From contig NZ_VTTI01000011.1 in NCBI RefSeq assembly GCF_008641105.1, forward strand, positions 62,001 through 126,000: a stretch of DNA of 64,000 bases. Direction: 5' to 3'. The notes beneath the pieces are model-generated. The model did not search any database. It was not told the origin of the DNA and saw nothing but the letters and a program-made list of their open reading frames with translations. Positions 1-8,305 of this stretch are shown here, in pieces. The number at the start of each line of letters is the position of its first letter. Within the stretch, counting starts at the first letter, position 1. Both the position numbers and the translations under genes were made by a program. Source of the DNA: Halopseudomonas salina (lineage in GTDB: Bacteria > Pseudomonadota > Gammaproteobacteria > Pseudomonadales > Pseudomonadaceae).

Positions 1-1
1 G

Positions 2-79
2 GCGATACCAGTGATAGCCTGTCTGGCATCAATTGCACTGCTGATGGCACTCGGGGTGGGAGTGACTCCACCCGCGTAA
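2..79 (+). CDS. C-terminal end of a possible membrane protein (cut by window start)
   Basis: The second frame is open from the window edge to a TAA and encodes about 25 residues, mostly hydrophobic (ending LLMALGVGVTPPA). This would suit the last transmembrane helix of a multi-pass protein. The fragment is too short to name and could be chance. Confidence 0.3.
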   Translation, partial: AIPVIACLASIALLMALGVGVTPPA

Positions 80-164
80 GACACATTGCCCCCGGTGTGA
101 ATTTTTTTTCGCCGCCGGGGGTCAATAGGGTTTGCAGTAATTGCTACTGCCGGGGAGAACATTT

Positions 165-443
165 ATGGACCAGGAAATAACGATTCAGCACGATCTGGCC
201 GACAAGCAGTTCTATGTAACCATCGATGGTAGCCGAGCCTACCTGGCCTACATGGATCTCGGCAGGAAAACGCTGGATATCTATCGTACCTTCGTGCCCA
301 ACGCCCTGCGCGGTAAAGGTCTGGCCGCCAAGCTCACCGAGCGTGCCCTGCAATTCGCCAGCGAGGAGGGTTACCAGGTGATTCCCTCATGCTCCTATGT
401 GGAGCGCTATATGCAGCGCCAGGAAAAGTTGCGCTCCCGCTAG
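165..443 (+). CDS. Small GNAT-like N-acetyltransferase (YjdJ-type)
   Basis: This 92-residue protein matches the small single-domain GNAT family found in many bacteria. The acetyl-CoA pyrophosphate-binding motif is visible as LRGKGLAAKL at residues 48-57, after a short beta-rich half, and a conserved PSCSYVERY stretch follows near residue 74. The start at 165 is chosen because a GGGGAGA ribosome site sits 7 bases upstream; a longer reading from 141 lacks one. The substrate cannot be read from the sequence. Members of this family are far smaller than the usual 150-residue GNAT enzymes, so the length is normal for the subfamily. Confidence 0.8.
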   Translation: MDQEITIQHDLADKQFYVTIDGSRAYLAYMDLGRKTLDIYRTFVPNALRGKGLAAKLTERALQFASEEGYQVIPSCSYVERYMQRQEKLRSR

Positions 444-595
444 CAGTCTCGCTCGCGCCGGTGTCTTGAGTGGCGCGCTGGTGTTTTGATTGGGGAGTAC
501 CTCCACAGAGGCAGTAAGCCTTACCCCAATGCCCCGATTCAAAACCGGCGGCAGTTGCTACTGTGTAGTGATAGTTGATACAGGACGCAACCAGC

Positions 596-1000
596 ATGAA
601 CATAGAAACCTATTCCGATCTAATTAGTGCTGCGGCAAAGCAGGCAGAGCCGCAACGGCTACTTTTCGTATTCGCCGCGGCCGAATTGCCTGAAGGTGCC
701 ACTGCAGAGCAGATTGAACAGTTCCAGCGCGGCGAAGGTGGGGTGCTGACGCCTGTGCTGTGTGTCGACAAGCTTCCCGACGAGGCAGAGGATTTCGAGG
801 CGATAGTGGCAGAGTCCGACCGGACCGGCATGCACTGGGATGTGGCCTTTGTTTCGGCCATGAGCGGTCGCGGCGGTATGCCCTCCAACAGCGACGAGGC
901 AGAGCAGCCCTTGAAGATGATGATGGAACAGATACAGGCCGGCATGATCTCCCAGTTTCTGGCCCTGAGCCGTAGTGGCGACATCATTCAGTTGTATTGA
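596..1000 (+). CDS. Conserved hypothetical protein upstream of mog
   Basis: A 134-residue soluble protein with no signal peptide or membrane segment. It resembles a Pseudomonas family that databases often label 'ribonucleotide reductase subunit alpha', a name I consider unsupported because no catalytic cysteine arrangement or barrel is present. Recognisable stretches are PQRLLFVFAAAELPEGAT near the N-terminus and a C-terminal part ending FLALSRSGDIIQLY. It ends 9 bases before mog, so the two are probably co-transcribed. The start at 596 is preferred over an in-frame ATG at 575 by alignment with the remembered family. Function unknown. Confidence 0.75.
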   Translation: MNIETYSDLISAAAKQAEPQRLLFVFAAAELPEGATAEQIEQFQRGEGGVLTPVLCVDKLPDEAEDFEAIVAESDRTGMHWDVAFVSAMSGRGGMPSNSDEAEQPLKMMMEQIQAGMISQFLALSRSGDIIQLY

Positions 1001-1009
1001 GGGCAGAGT

Positions 1010-1540
1010 ATGAGCATTCCCATCAGGATAGGGATTCTGACCGTCAGTGACCGCGCCAGTGCCGGCATTTATGACGACATTTCCGGCAAAGCCATTATTG
1101 AGACTCTGAACGAGTATCTGATAAGTACCTGGGATCCCGTCTATCGCCTGGTTCCTGATGAACCGCGGCAAATCGAGCGAGCCCTGGAGCAACTGGTAGA
1201 TGCTGAAGAGTGCTGCCTGGTCATTACTACCGGTGGCACAGGTCCTGCCGCGCGTGATGTTACGCCAGAAGCCACCGAAGTTGTCTGCGACCGCATGATG
1301 CCCGGGTTTGGCGAGCTGATGCGCGCCGAGTCTCTCAAGTATGTGCCCACGGCAATTTTATCCAGACAGACAGCAGGATTGCGCGGCAGCAGCCTGATAA
1401 TCAACCTGCCGGGCAAGCCACGGGCCATTCGCCAGTGTCTGGATGCCGTTTTCCCGGCGGTACCTTACTGCATAGACTTGATGGAAGGGCCCTACCTTGA
1501 ATGCAATGAATCAGTAATCAAGGTCTTTCGTCCGGCGTAG
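1010..1540 (+). CDS. mog: Molybdopterin adenylyltransferase
   Basis: Mog adenylates molybdopterin before molybdate insertion in molybdenum cofactor synthesis, in the cytoplasm. The 176-residue protein starts with the family's RIGILTVSDRASAG and carries the MoCF-binding signature TTGGTGPAARDVTPEAT at residues 73-89, plus LRGSSLIINLPGKP toward the C-terminus. MoaB proteins share the fold, but the 'GPAARDVTPEAT' form and the LRGSSLIINLPGKP ending favour Mog. It follows the small hypothetical gene by 9 bases and faces the DAHP synthase gene. A hairpin at 1556-1585 (8-bp stem, no U-run) lies between the convergent genes. Confidence 0.88.
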   Translation: MSIPIRIGILTVSDRASAGIYDDISGKAIIETLNEYLISTWDPVYRLVPDEPRQIERALEQLVDAEECCLVITTGGTGPAARDVTPEATEVVCDRMMPGFGELMRAESLKYVPTAILSRQTAGLRGSSLIINLPGKPRAIRQCLDAVFPAVPYCIDLMEGPYLECNESVIKVFRPA

Positions 1541-1604
1541 TTGCCAGCTATCAGCATGGCTGCAAGCTCCTGAGCGAGCAGCCATGGGGTCTGGCACTGG
1601 CAGA

Positions 1605-2687
1605 TTAGCGGGCGCTGCGCTGACGGGTCGGCAAAATATCCTTCAGTTTTGCATGCATGCTACGCACGCTCGCCACTGTGGTATCCCAATCGATGCAGGC
1701 GTCGGTAACAGAAACACCATACGCCAGATCTTTCAGATCCTTGGGTATGGACTGGTTACCCCAGCCAATGTGACTCTCTACCATCAGACCAATAATGGAG
1801 GTATTGCCTTCAATGATCTGATTGGCCACGTTATCCATTACCAGTGGTTGCAGACCGGGGTCCTTGTTGGAGTTGGCGTGACTGCAGTCAACCATGATGT
1901 TGGGTACGATTCCCGCCTTCTCCAGTTCTTTTTCGCAGAGCGAGACGCTCACCGAATCGTAGTTTGGCTTGCCGTTGCCGCCGCGCAGAACTACGTGCCC
2001 GTACTGGTTGCCCTTGGTAGTCACGATGGACACCTGGCCATCCTGATTGATGCCTAGGAAACGGTGCGGGCTGGAAACCGATTGCAGCGCATTGATGGCT
2101 ACCGTAAGGCTGCCATCGGTGCCGTTCTTGAAGCCCACTGCCGATGAAAGACCCGAGGACATTTCGCGGTGCGTCTGGGACTCGGTGGTGCGCGCACCGA
2201 TAGCCGACCAGGAAATCAGATCCTGCAGGTACTGTGGGGATATCGGATCCAGGGCTTCGGTTGCGGTGGGCAGGCCCATGGACGTGAGATCGCTCAACAG
2301 CTGACGACCGATATGCAAACCGTCTTCTATCTTGAACGAGTCGTCGAGGTAGGGATCGTTGATCAGGCCTTTCCAGCCGACAGTGGTACGCGGCTTTTCA
2401 AAATACACACGCATTACCAGGTACAGGGTGTCGCCGACTTCCTCTGCCAGTTGCTTGAGGCGAGCGGCATAGTCCTTGGCGGCTTCCAGATCGTGGATCG
2501 AGCAGGGGCCGATCACGATGAAAATGCGATGATCCTTGCCGTCAAGGATGTCGCGGATTACCTGGCGGCTGTGGGTTACGGTCGCCTCGGAGGCGGCTGC
2601 CATGGGAATCTTTGCCTTGAGCTGGGCAGGGGTGATCAGCACCTCATTGGAGGCAACGTTCAGGTCATCAATTGGTAGGTCGGCCAT
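1605..2687 (-). CDS. aroF: 3-deoxy-7-phosphoheptulonate synthase, class I
   Basis: The enzyme condenses phosphoenolpyruvate and erythrose 4-phosphate in the first step of the shikimate pathway. The 360-residue protein has the class I (AroFGH) pattern: IGPCSIHD at residues 59-66 with the metal-binding Cys62, RVYFEKPRTTVGWKGL around residue 93, GFKNGTDGS near 185, and DCSHANSNKDP near 268. The N-terminal extension of about 30 residues typical of feedback-regulated enzymes is present. Which aromatic amino acid inhibits it cannot be read safely, so the symbol is only by analogy with the enzyme encoded beside the cysB region in P. aeruginosa. A GGAAG ribosome site precedes the ATG. Confidence 0.9.
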   Translation of the reverse strand: MADLPIDDLNVASNEVLITPAQLKAKIPMAAASEATVTHSRQVIRDILDGKDHRIFIVIGPCSIHDLEAAKDYAARLKQLAEEVGDTLYLVMRVYFEKPRTTVGWKGLINDPYLDDSFKIEDGLHIGRQLLSDLTSMGLPTATEALDPISPQYLQDLISWSAIGARTTESQTHREMSSGLSSAVGFKNGTDGSLTVAINALQSVSSPHRFLGINQDGQVSIVTTKGNQYGHVVLRGGNGKPNYDSVSVSLCEKELEKAGIVPNIMVDCSHANSNKDPGLQPLVMDNVANQIIEGNTSIIGLMVESHIGWGNQSIPKDLKDLAYGVSVTDACIDWDTTVASVRSMHAKLKDILPTRQRSAR

Positions 2688-2944
2688 ATTTCTTCCAGCA
2701 GTCGTGTAGGCTGCCGATCGGGCCGCCTTTATAAGTTGCTCGACAGCTTAATCAACCAGAGCTTATCAGGCTACCCCATGGCGCTATTTTAGGCCGATTG
2801 AGCAAAGCTATCGGCGGGGTCCGCTTGACCTGTCCGGGATCTGGCAGTGGTTGTGTGTCTTTGTCGCTCAGCTGACTGTCTTCCGGGTCGTGAGGCCTTT
2901 AATATGACTGACTGAAAATCACAAATCCAACAAGAGAGGTCGTC

Positions 2945-3901
2945 ATGCAAAACGCACAACCACGCATCGGGGTTATCGGGACAGGAGCTATTGGTGGCTT
3001 CTATGGTTTGATGCTGGCCAGGGCGGGTCATGATGTCCATTTTCTCCTGCGCAGTGAGTATCAGGCTGTAAAGGAGCGCGGGATTACCGTGGACAGCATG
3101 GTCCATGGCAGCATGACCCTGAACCCTGTCCAGGCCTACCAGGACGTGGCTGACATGCCGCCCTGCGACTGGTTGCTGGTGGGTACAAAGGCAACCGGAA
3201 ATGCGGATCTGGCTCCTATCATTGCGGCCGCTGCGGCTGATGGCGCCAAGGTCATTCTGTTTCAGAACGGTCTGAACAATGAAGAGCACCTGCGGCCATT
3301 GCTGCCCGAGCATATCCATCTGATAGGCGGGCTTTGTTATGTATGCCTGTTCCGCGAGGGCCCGGGTCTCGTCAAGCATCAGGCCAACGGTCTGATCGAT
3401 CTGGGCTATCACTCGGGCTTGGCGAACAAGGAGGAGGCCGCTGCCATCATCACGCAGGCGGCGCAGATGTTCAGGGATTCGGGTATTGAAGCACGCGAGA
3501 TGGCCAATATTGACCTCGCGCGCTGGCTGAAACTGGTCTGGAACGCTTCATTCAATGGTGTTTCGGTGCTGCTGGATGCGGGGACCGACGCGCTGTTGAA
3601 GAACCCCGCCAGTCGTCAGCTGATAGGCGATCTGATGGAAGAGGTGGTAGGCGCGGCCGAAGCCTGTGGACACGCAGTGCCAGAAGATTATGCAGCCAAG
3701 TTGCTCAAGGCGACCAGGCATATGCCCGATTACTATCCGAGTATGTATCACGACTGGTTGCACAAGCGTCCGATGGAGCTGGACAGTCTCTACGGTGAAG
3801 CCTTGCGCCTCGGTGCAGAGGCGGGTTTCAGCATGCCCAGAACCGGGGCCTTGTTGAACATGCTGCAGTTCGTGCAGGATAACTACACACAAACCGAATA
3901 G
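2945..3901 (+). CDS. PanE-like 2-dehydropantoate 2-reductase family protein
   Basis: An NADP-dependent reductase of the ketopantoate reductase family, 318 residues. The Rossmann motif GTGAIGGFYG occupies residues 12-21. The C-terminal helical domain contains RWLKLVWNASFNGVSVLLD, where the family keeps its catalytic lysine and asparagine, and an HDWLHKRPMELDSLYGE stretch typical of the substrate side. Pseudomonads usually encode the pantothenate-pathway PanE elsewhere, so this paralogue may act on another 2-keto acid. It starts after an AGAGAGG ribosome site and is followed 9 bases later by the 5'-nucleotidase gene. Confidence 0.82.
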   Translation: MQNAQPRIGVIGTGAIGGFYGLMLARAGHDVHFLLRSEYQAVKERGITVDSMVHGSMTLNPVQAYQDVADMPPCDWLLVGTKATGNADLAPIIAAAAADGAKVILFQNGLNNEEHLRPLLPEHIHLIGGLCYVCLFREGPGLVKHQANGLIDLGYHSGLANKEEAAAIITQAAQMFRDSGIEAREMANIDLARWLKLVWNASFNGVSVLLDAGTDALLKNPASRQLIGDLMEEVVGAAEACGHAVPEDYAAKLLKATRHMPDYYPSMYHDWLHKRPMELDSLYGEALRLGAEAGFSMPRTGALLNMLQFVQDNYTQTE

Positions 3902-3910
3902 GGGCAGGAC

Positions 3911-4828
3911 ATGCCGGTCAAACTGGGCGAAAAGCTGGTGATAGCCATTTCCTCACGGGCTCTGTTTGACCTCGATGATAGCCACCAGGTGTATGAACAG
4001 GAGGGGCTTGAAGCCTACCGGCAATACCAGATCGAACGCGAAGACATTCCTCTGGAACAGGGGGAAGCCTTCGTACTGGTACAAAAGCTTCTGCATATCA
4101 ATAACCTGCTTGAGGGTGAGAGCCGTGTGGAAGTGGTTCTGCTGTCTCGCAATAGCGCTGACACCGGGCTGCGAGTGTTCAACTCGATCCAGCATTACGG
4201 GCTGAGCATCACCCGAGCCGCCTTTGCCGGAGGGCGTAGTCCCTTTGCCTATATCCCGGCTTTCGGCAGTCAGCTGTTCCTGTCCACCCACGCCGAGGAT
4301 GTGCGCAGCACTCTGGAAGCGGGGTTTGCGGCGGCTACCATTCTGCCCTCCAAGCACCGTCGTGAGGAGCGCGACGAGCTGCGCATCGCCTTTGACGGGG
4401 ATGCGGTGTTGTTTTCGGATGAGTCGGAGCAGATCTTTCAGCGGGACGGTTTGGAGGCCTTCCAGGCAAGCGAACAGGCGGCCGCACGGCAGGCACTGGG
4501 AGGTGGGCCGTTCAAGGGGTTTCTTGCGGCGCTCAGCCGTATTCAGAGCGAGTTTACCAACAGCGACTGCCCGATTCGCACGGCGCTGTTCACTGCCCGC
4601 AGTGCGCCGGCTCACGAGCGCGTGATACGGACTCTACGTGAATGGGATGTGCGGTTGGACGAGTCATTGTTTCTGGGTGGCCTGGACAAATCCGAGTTCC
4701 TGCGGGCATTCGGAGCAGACCTGTTTTTCGACGACCAGGAGGGCCATTGCCTGAGTGCCGTGGGCGTGGTGCCAACGGGGCATGTGCCCCACGGCGTCAG
4801 TAATAGAACGCCGAAGGCGAGTGCCTAG
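3911..4828 (+). CDS. Cytosolic 5'-nucleotidase family protein
   Basis: A 305-residue protein of the bacterial branch of the NT5C1-type 5'-nucleotidase family, which removes the 5'-phosphate from nucleoside monophosphates. HAD-like landmarks are AISSRALFDLDDSH at the N-terminus, where the nucleophile aspartate is expected, TALFTARSAPAHERV in the second half, and LGGLDKSEFLRAFGADLFFDDQ, where the acidic metal ligands lie. No signal peptide is seen. It lies 9 bases after the PanE-like gene and is the last gene before cysB. The same order is present in P. aeruginosa as I recall it. Confidence 0.8.
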   Translation: MPVKLGEKLVIAISSRALFDLDDSHQVYEQEGLEAYRQYQIEREDIPLEQGEAFVLVQKLLHINNLLEGESRVEVVLLSRNSADTGLRVFNSIQHYGLSITRAAFAGGRSPFAYIPAFGSQLFLSTHAEDVRSTLEAGFAAATILPSKHRREERDELRIAFDGDAVLFSDESEQIFQRDGLEAFQASEQAAARQALGGGPFKGFLAALSRIQSEFTNSDCPIRTALFTARSAPAHERVIRTLREWDVRLDESLFLGGLDKSEFLRAFGADLFFDDQEGHCLSAVGVVPTGHVPHGVSNRTPKASA

Positions 4829-4952
4829 TTCCTGCTGTCATTTTTTTGCAAACCATGCCGCCTTTTTCATATCGAATGGTCTAAGCTCAGGGAATAACAC
4901 GCTACTATTGTTATATAGAGCAGGCGTTATCCAGAGCAGGTGGATCCGATAG

Positions 4953-5939
<987 letters not shown>

Positions 5940-5940
5940 A

Positions 5941-6103
5941 GCTACAAGCTACAAGCTACAAGCTACAAGCGAAAAGCGAAAAGCGAAAAGCGAAAAGCGA
6001 AAAGCAGCTCGGGGGTTTTGCGATCTCGCGGTTAACTTGAAGGCCTGCTAGCGGCCATCCAGTATCAAGAATCCTCGGGCAGCTTGCCGCTTGAAGCTTG
6101 CCG
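5941..6103. repeat. Two-part heptanucleotide repeat array between cysB and cysH
   Basis: Four copies of GCTACAA (5941-5968) run directly into five copies of GCGAAAA (5969-6003). After about 75 bases comes the reverse kind of unit, GCAGCTT, GCCGCTT, GAAGCTT, GCCGCTA (about 6080-6106). In the first part AAGC recurs every seven bases, and in the second part GCTT does, so the two halves can pair in several registers. The array sits where the converging cysB and cysH transcripts end. A similar array lies at 19559-19691. Confidence 0.85.
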
Positions 6104-6835
6104 CTATGTTTTAGCTATCAGATTCCCCCCATGCAACCCACATTCCTTCTGGGTGGCTTCTTCCCACCACCAGCGGCCTTCGCGTTCGTGCTGGTTGGGT
6201 AGTACCGGGCGGGTGCAGGGTTCGCAGCCAATGCTGACAAAGCCCCGTTCATGCAGGCTGTTGTAGGGAATTTCCAACATGCGAATGTAGTTCCACACGT
6301 CTTCGCTGGTGTAATTGGCCAAGGGGTTGAACTTGATAAGAGAGCGTTCAGGCGTGCTGAATGCGCTATCGACCTCGATCACCGGCACATTGGTGCGCGT
6401 GGGGCTCTGGTCCTTGCGCTGGCCGGTGATCCAGGCATCGACGCCAGACAGCTTACGGCGCAGTGGTGCAATCTTGCGAATACCGCAGCACTCGCCATGG
6501 CCGTTTTCGTAAAAATCGAACAGACCTTTTTCCGCCACATAGGCTTCCAGTGCCTGGTGATCCGGGGAAAGCACCTCGATACGGATGTCGTAGTGTTTAC
6601 GTACCTGTTCCAGAAAACGGTAAGTCTCCGGGTGCAGGCGCCCGGTATCCAGCGTGAACACGCGAATATCCGGATTGATCTTCCAGGCCATATCCAGCAC
6701 TACAATGTCATCTGCGCCGCTGAAGGACAGCCAGAGATCATCGAAATGCTCTAGCGCCAACTGGAGTATCTGCTGGGGTGACTTGCCTGCATATTCTGCA
6801 GCAAATTGTTCAACATTGAAGTGTTCTTGGGACAT
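6104..6835 (-). CDS. cysH: Adenylyl-sulfate (APS) reductase, Fe-S type
   Basis: The enzyme reduces activated sulfate to sulfite in assimilation, using thioredoxin. The 243-residue protein has the PP-loop SFSGADD at 38-44. It also has the two cysteine pairs C116-C117 (ECCGIRK) and C204/C207 (GCEPC) that hold a [4Fe-4S] cluster in APS reductases and are absent from E. coli-type PAPS reductase. The catalytic cysteine is C232 in KECGLHGG. The cluster pattern says the substrate is APS rather than PAPS, as known for Pseudomonas CysH. It diverges from thrH and probably depends on CysB, encoded beside it. Confidence 0.94.
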   Translation of the reverse strand: MSQEHFNVEQFAAEYAGKSPQQILQLALEHFDDLWLSFSGADDIVVLDMAWKINPDIRVFTLDTGRLHPETYRFLEQVRKHYDIRIEVLSPDHQALEAYVAEKGLFDFYENGHGECCGIRKIAPLRRKLSGVDAWITGQRKDQSPTRTNVPVIEVDSAFSTPERSLIKFNPLANYTSEDVWNYIRMLEIPYNSLHERGFVSIGCEPCTRPVLPNQHEREGRWWWEEATQKECGLHGGNLIAKT

Positions 6836-7059
6836 CGTGCTCTCCGGGGCAGGGCGCCAGTCTTTGCCGGCGGCCGTTGTGGCGGGAAGTCTAACAAAGC
6901 AGTCTTAGTCCATCCTCTTTTATTTAGTTATAGTTTTATGCCTTATAGCTATGAAAACAGGGGCTTCTGCTTGCTCACCATTGCGTGCCGGTGGGACAAA
7001 AGGTAGATTGTGGCGCCAACTTGACTGCTCATTTTCTTCTTGCCGACACGGAGTAACCT

Positions 7060-7677
7060 GTGGAAATTGCCTGCCTAGACCTTGAAGGTGTACTGGTTCC
7101 GGAAATCTGGATTGCCTTTGCTGAAAAAACCGGTATTGCCGAGCTGCGTGCAACCACCCGGGATATCCCCGATTACGATGTGTTGATGAAGCAACGCCTG
7201 CGTATTCTGGATGAGCATGGCCTCAAACTGGGCGACATTCAGGAAGTGATCGGAACTCTGAAGCCACTGGACGGTGCGCCGGAGTTTGTGGACTGGCTGC
7301 GTGAGCGTTTCCAGGTGGTGATTCTGTCTGACACCTTCTACGAATTTTCTCAGCCCTTGATGCGCCAGCTGGGTTTCCCAACATTGCTGTGTCACCGCCT
7401 TATTACCGACGAGAATGACCGTGTTGTGGACTACCAGTTGCGCCAGAAGGACCCCAAGCGTCAGTCCGTGCTCGCGTTCAAGAGCCTCTATTATCGGGTA
7501 ATTGCTGCGGGTGATTCCTATAACGACACCACCATGCTCTCTGAAGCCCACGCTGGCATCCTCTTCCACGCGCCAGATAACGTCATCGCCGAGTTCCCGC
7601 AGTTCCCTGCGGTGCATACCTTCGAAGAACTTAAGAAAGAGTTCATCAAGGCGTCGAATCGGCCTCTGAGTCTCTGA
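7060..7677 (+). CDS. thrH: ThrH: phosphoserine phosphatase / homoserine phosphotransferase
   Basis: A HAD-superfamily enzyme of 205 residues that in P. aeruginosa dephosphorylates phosphoserine and can move the phosphate to homoserine. The N-terminus MEIACLDLEGVLVPEIW holds the nucleophile Asp7. In ThrH the second motif residue is Glu9 rather than the Asp usual in the superfamily, and this is what is seen here. ILSDTFYEF near residue 87 is motif II, and GDSYNDTTML near residue 151 carries the metal-binding acidic residues. The start is a GTG with a GGAG ribosome site; no ATG is available nearby. Confidence 0.93.
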   Translation: MEIACLDLEGVLVPEIWIAFAEKTGIAELRATTRDIPDYDVLMKQRLRILDEHGLKLGDIQEVIGTLKPLDGAPEFVDWLRERFQVVILSDTFYEFSQPLMRQLGFPTLLCHRLITDENDRVVDYQLRQKDPKRQSVLAFKSLYYRVIAAGDSYNDTTMLSEAHAGILFHAPDNVIAEFPQFPAVHTFEELKKEFIKASNRPLSL

Positions 7678-7731
7678 ACGGCTGGTTTGCTCTGGTTTAA
7701 CCCGAAAGTCAAAATGGATTCCCGCCTTCGC

Positions 7732-7811
7732 GGGAATGACTGGGAGGAGGCGGGAATGACAGGGAGGAGGCGGGAATGACAGGGAGGAGGCGGGAATGAC
7801 GGGGAGGAGGC
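7732..7811. repeat. 20-bp tandem repeat, four copies
   Basis: The unit GGGAATGACNGGGAGGAGGC is repeated at 7732, 7752, 7772 and 7792, differing only at the N position. The first nine bases of each unit are the right arm of the palindrome at 7716-7740, so the array looks like slippage starting from that palindrome. Confidence 0.9.
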
Positions 7812-7850
7812 TGGAGGGACGAAGTAAGGGTCAGGAGCTACAGTGGAAGC

Positions 7851-7873
7851 GACTGAGCGACTGAGCGACTGAG
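7851..7873. repeat. 8-bp tandem repeat, about three copies
   Basis: GACTGAGC is repeated at 7851 and 7859, followed by a seven-base partial copy at 7867. It lies between the 20-bp array and the next palindrome. Confidence 0.8.
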
Positions 7874-8127
7874 TATTTCAGGCAACCAGCTCGATGCGGT
7901 CCGCCGGCCGCCGTCATCCTCGCGAACGCGGGGATCCATTGTCTGGTTCGGATGCGCTGAGAAATCGCGTTCCAGGCTCGATGTTATTTGAGAGTCCGAA
8001 TGGATTCCCGCCTTCGCGGGAATGACCGGATGTGAGCTGCGGGAGTTACGGGTGGTTAGGGCGCGCAGATCTGGTTTTTGACTTTGGACAGCAGACCCCC
8101 GCATCACTCCGTTGCCGGTTGAGCGCA

Positions 8128-8223
8128 CAGCCTGGCGGGGTGGAGAAAGTGTCTGAAACAGGGACGTTTCTGACAAGCCTCCATGGATGGATTTACGGCG
8201 TCTTTCGTAATTCCGCCAGGCTG
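8128..8223 (+). promoter_or_regulatory. Double-hairpin element with ANGGAN loops (copy C)
   Basis: Outer arms pair at 8128-8138 with 8213-8223 (11 perfect pairs) and, after an internal loop, at 8145-8149 with 8202-8206. Inside are a hairpin with 9-base arms at 8151-8159 and 8166-8174 (one mismatch) and loop AGGGAC, and a short hairpin TCC-ATGGAT-GGA at 8180-8191. Both loops fit ANGGAN, the RsmA/CsrA recognition form. The element points with thrH, 450 bases downstream of its stop. The core is nearly identical to the reverse complement of 57437-57502, but the outer arms are different. Confidence 0.7.
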
Positions 8224-8305
8224 GGAGCTCGCAGACTCTGAATTTTTGGCATGCATGCCCAAATGTCCAAGCCAATTTTCGCTAAGCGGGGCTGAGATAG
8301 CCGCT

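Larger units (their letters stand above)
7716..8026. repeat. Cluster of palindromic intergenic repeats
   Basis: Three REP-like palindromes lie in the gap between thrH and pabB. Units at 7716-7740 and 8002-8026 are identical over 25 bases (ATTCCCGC, loop CTTC, GCGGGAAT). The unit at 7912-7938 is a variant in the opposite orientation (ATCCTCGCG paired with CGCGGGGAT). The same units occur at 57633-57900. The rest of the 628-base gap holds two tandem repeats and the hairpin element at 8128-8223, with no gene visible. Confidence 0.85.

Noticed and set aside
86..125. Possible terminator (CCCCCGG / CCGGGGG with eight T residues)
   Set aside because: The T-run lies inside the loop, not after the stem, so it does not fit an intrinsic terminator.
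4846..4915. cysB promoter
   Set aside because: TTGCAA at 4846 and AT-rich stretches at 4867 and 4910 are present, but no -35/-10 pair with good spacing stands out, so I did not annotate one.
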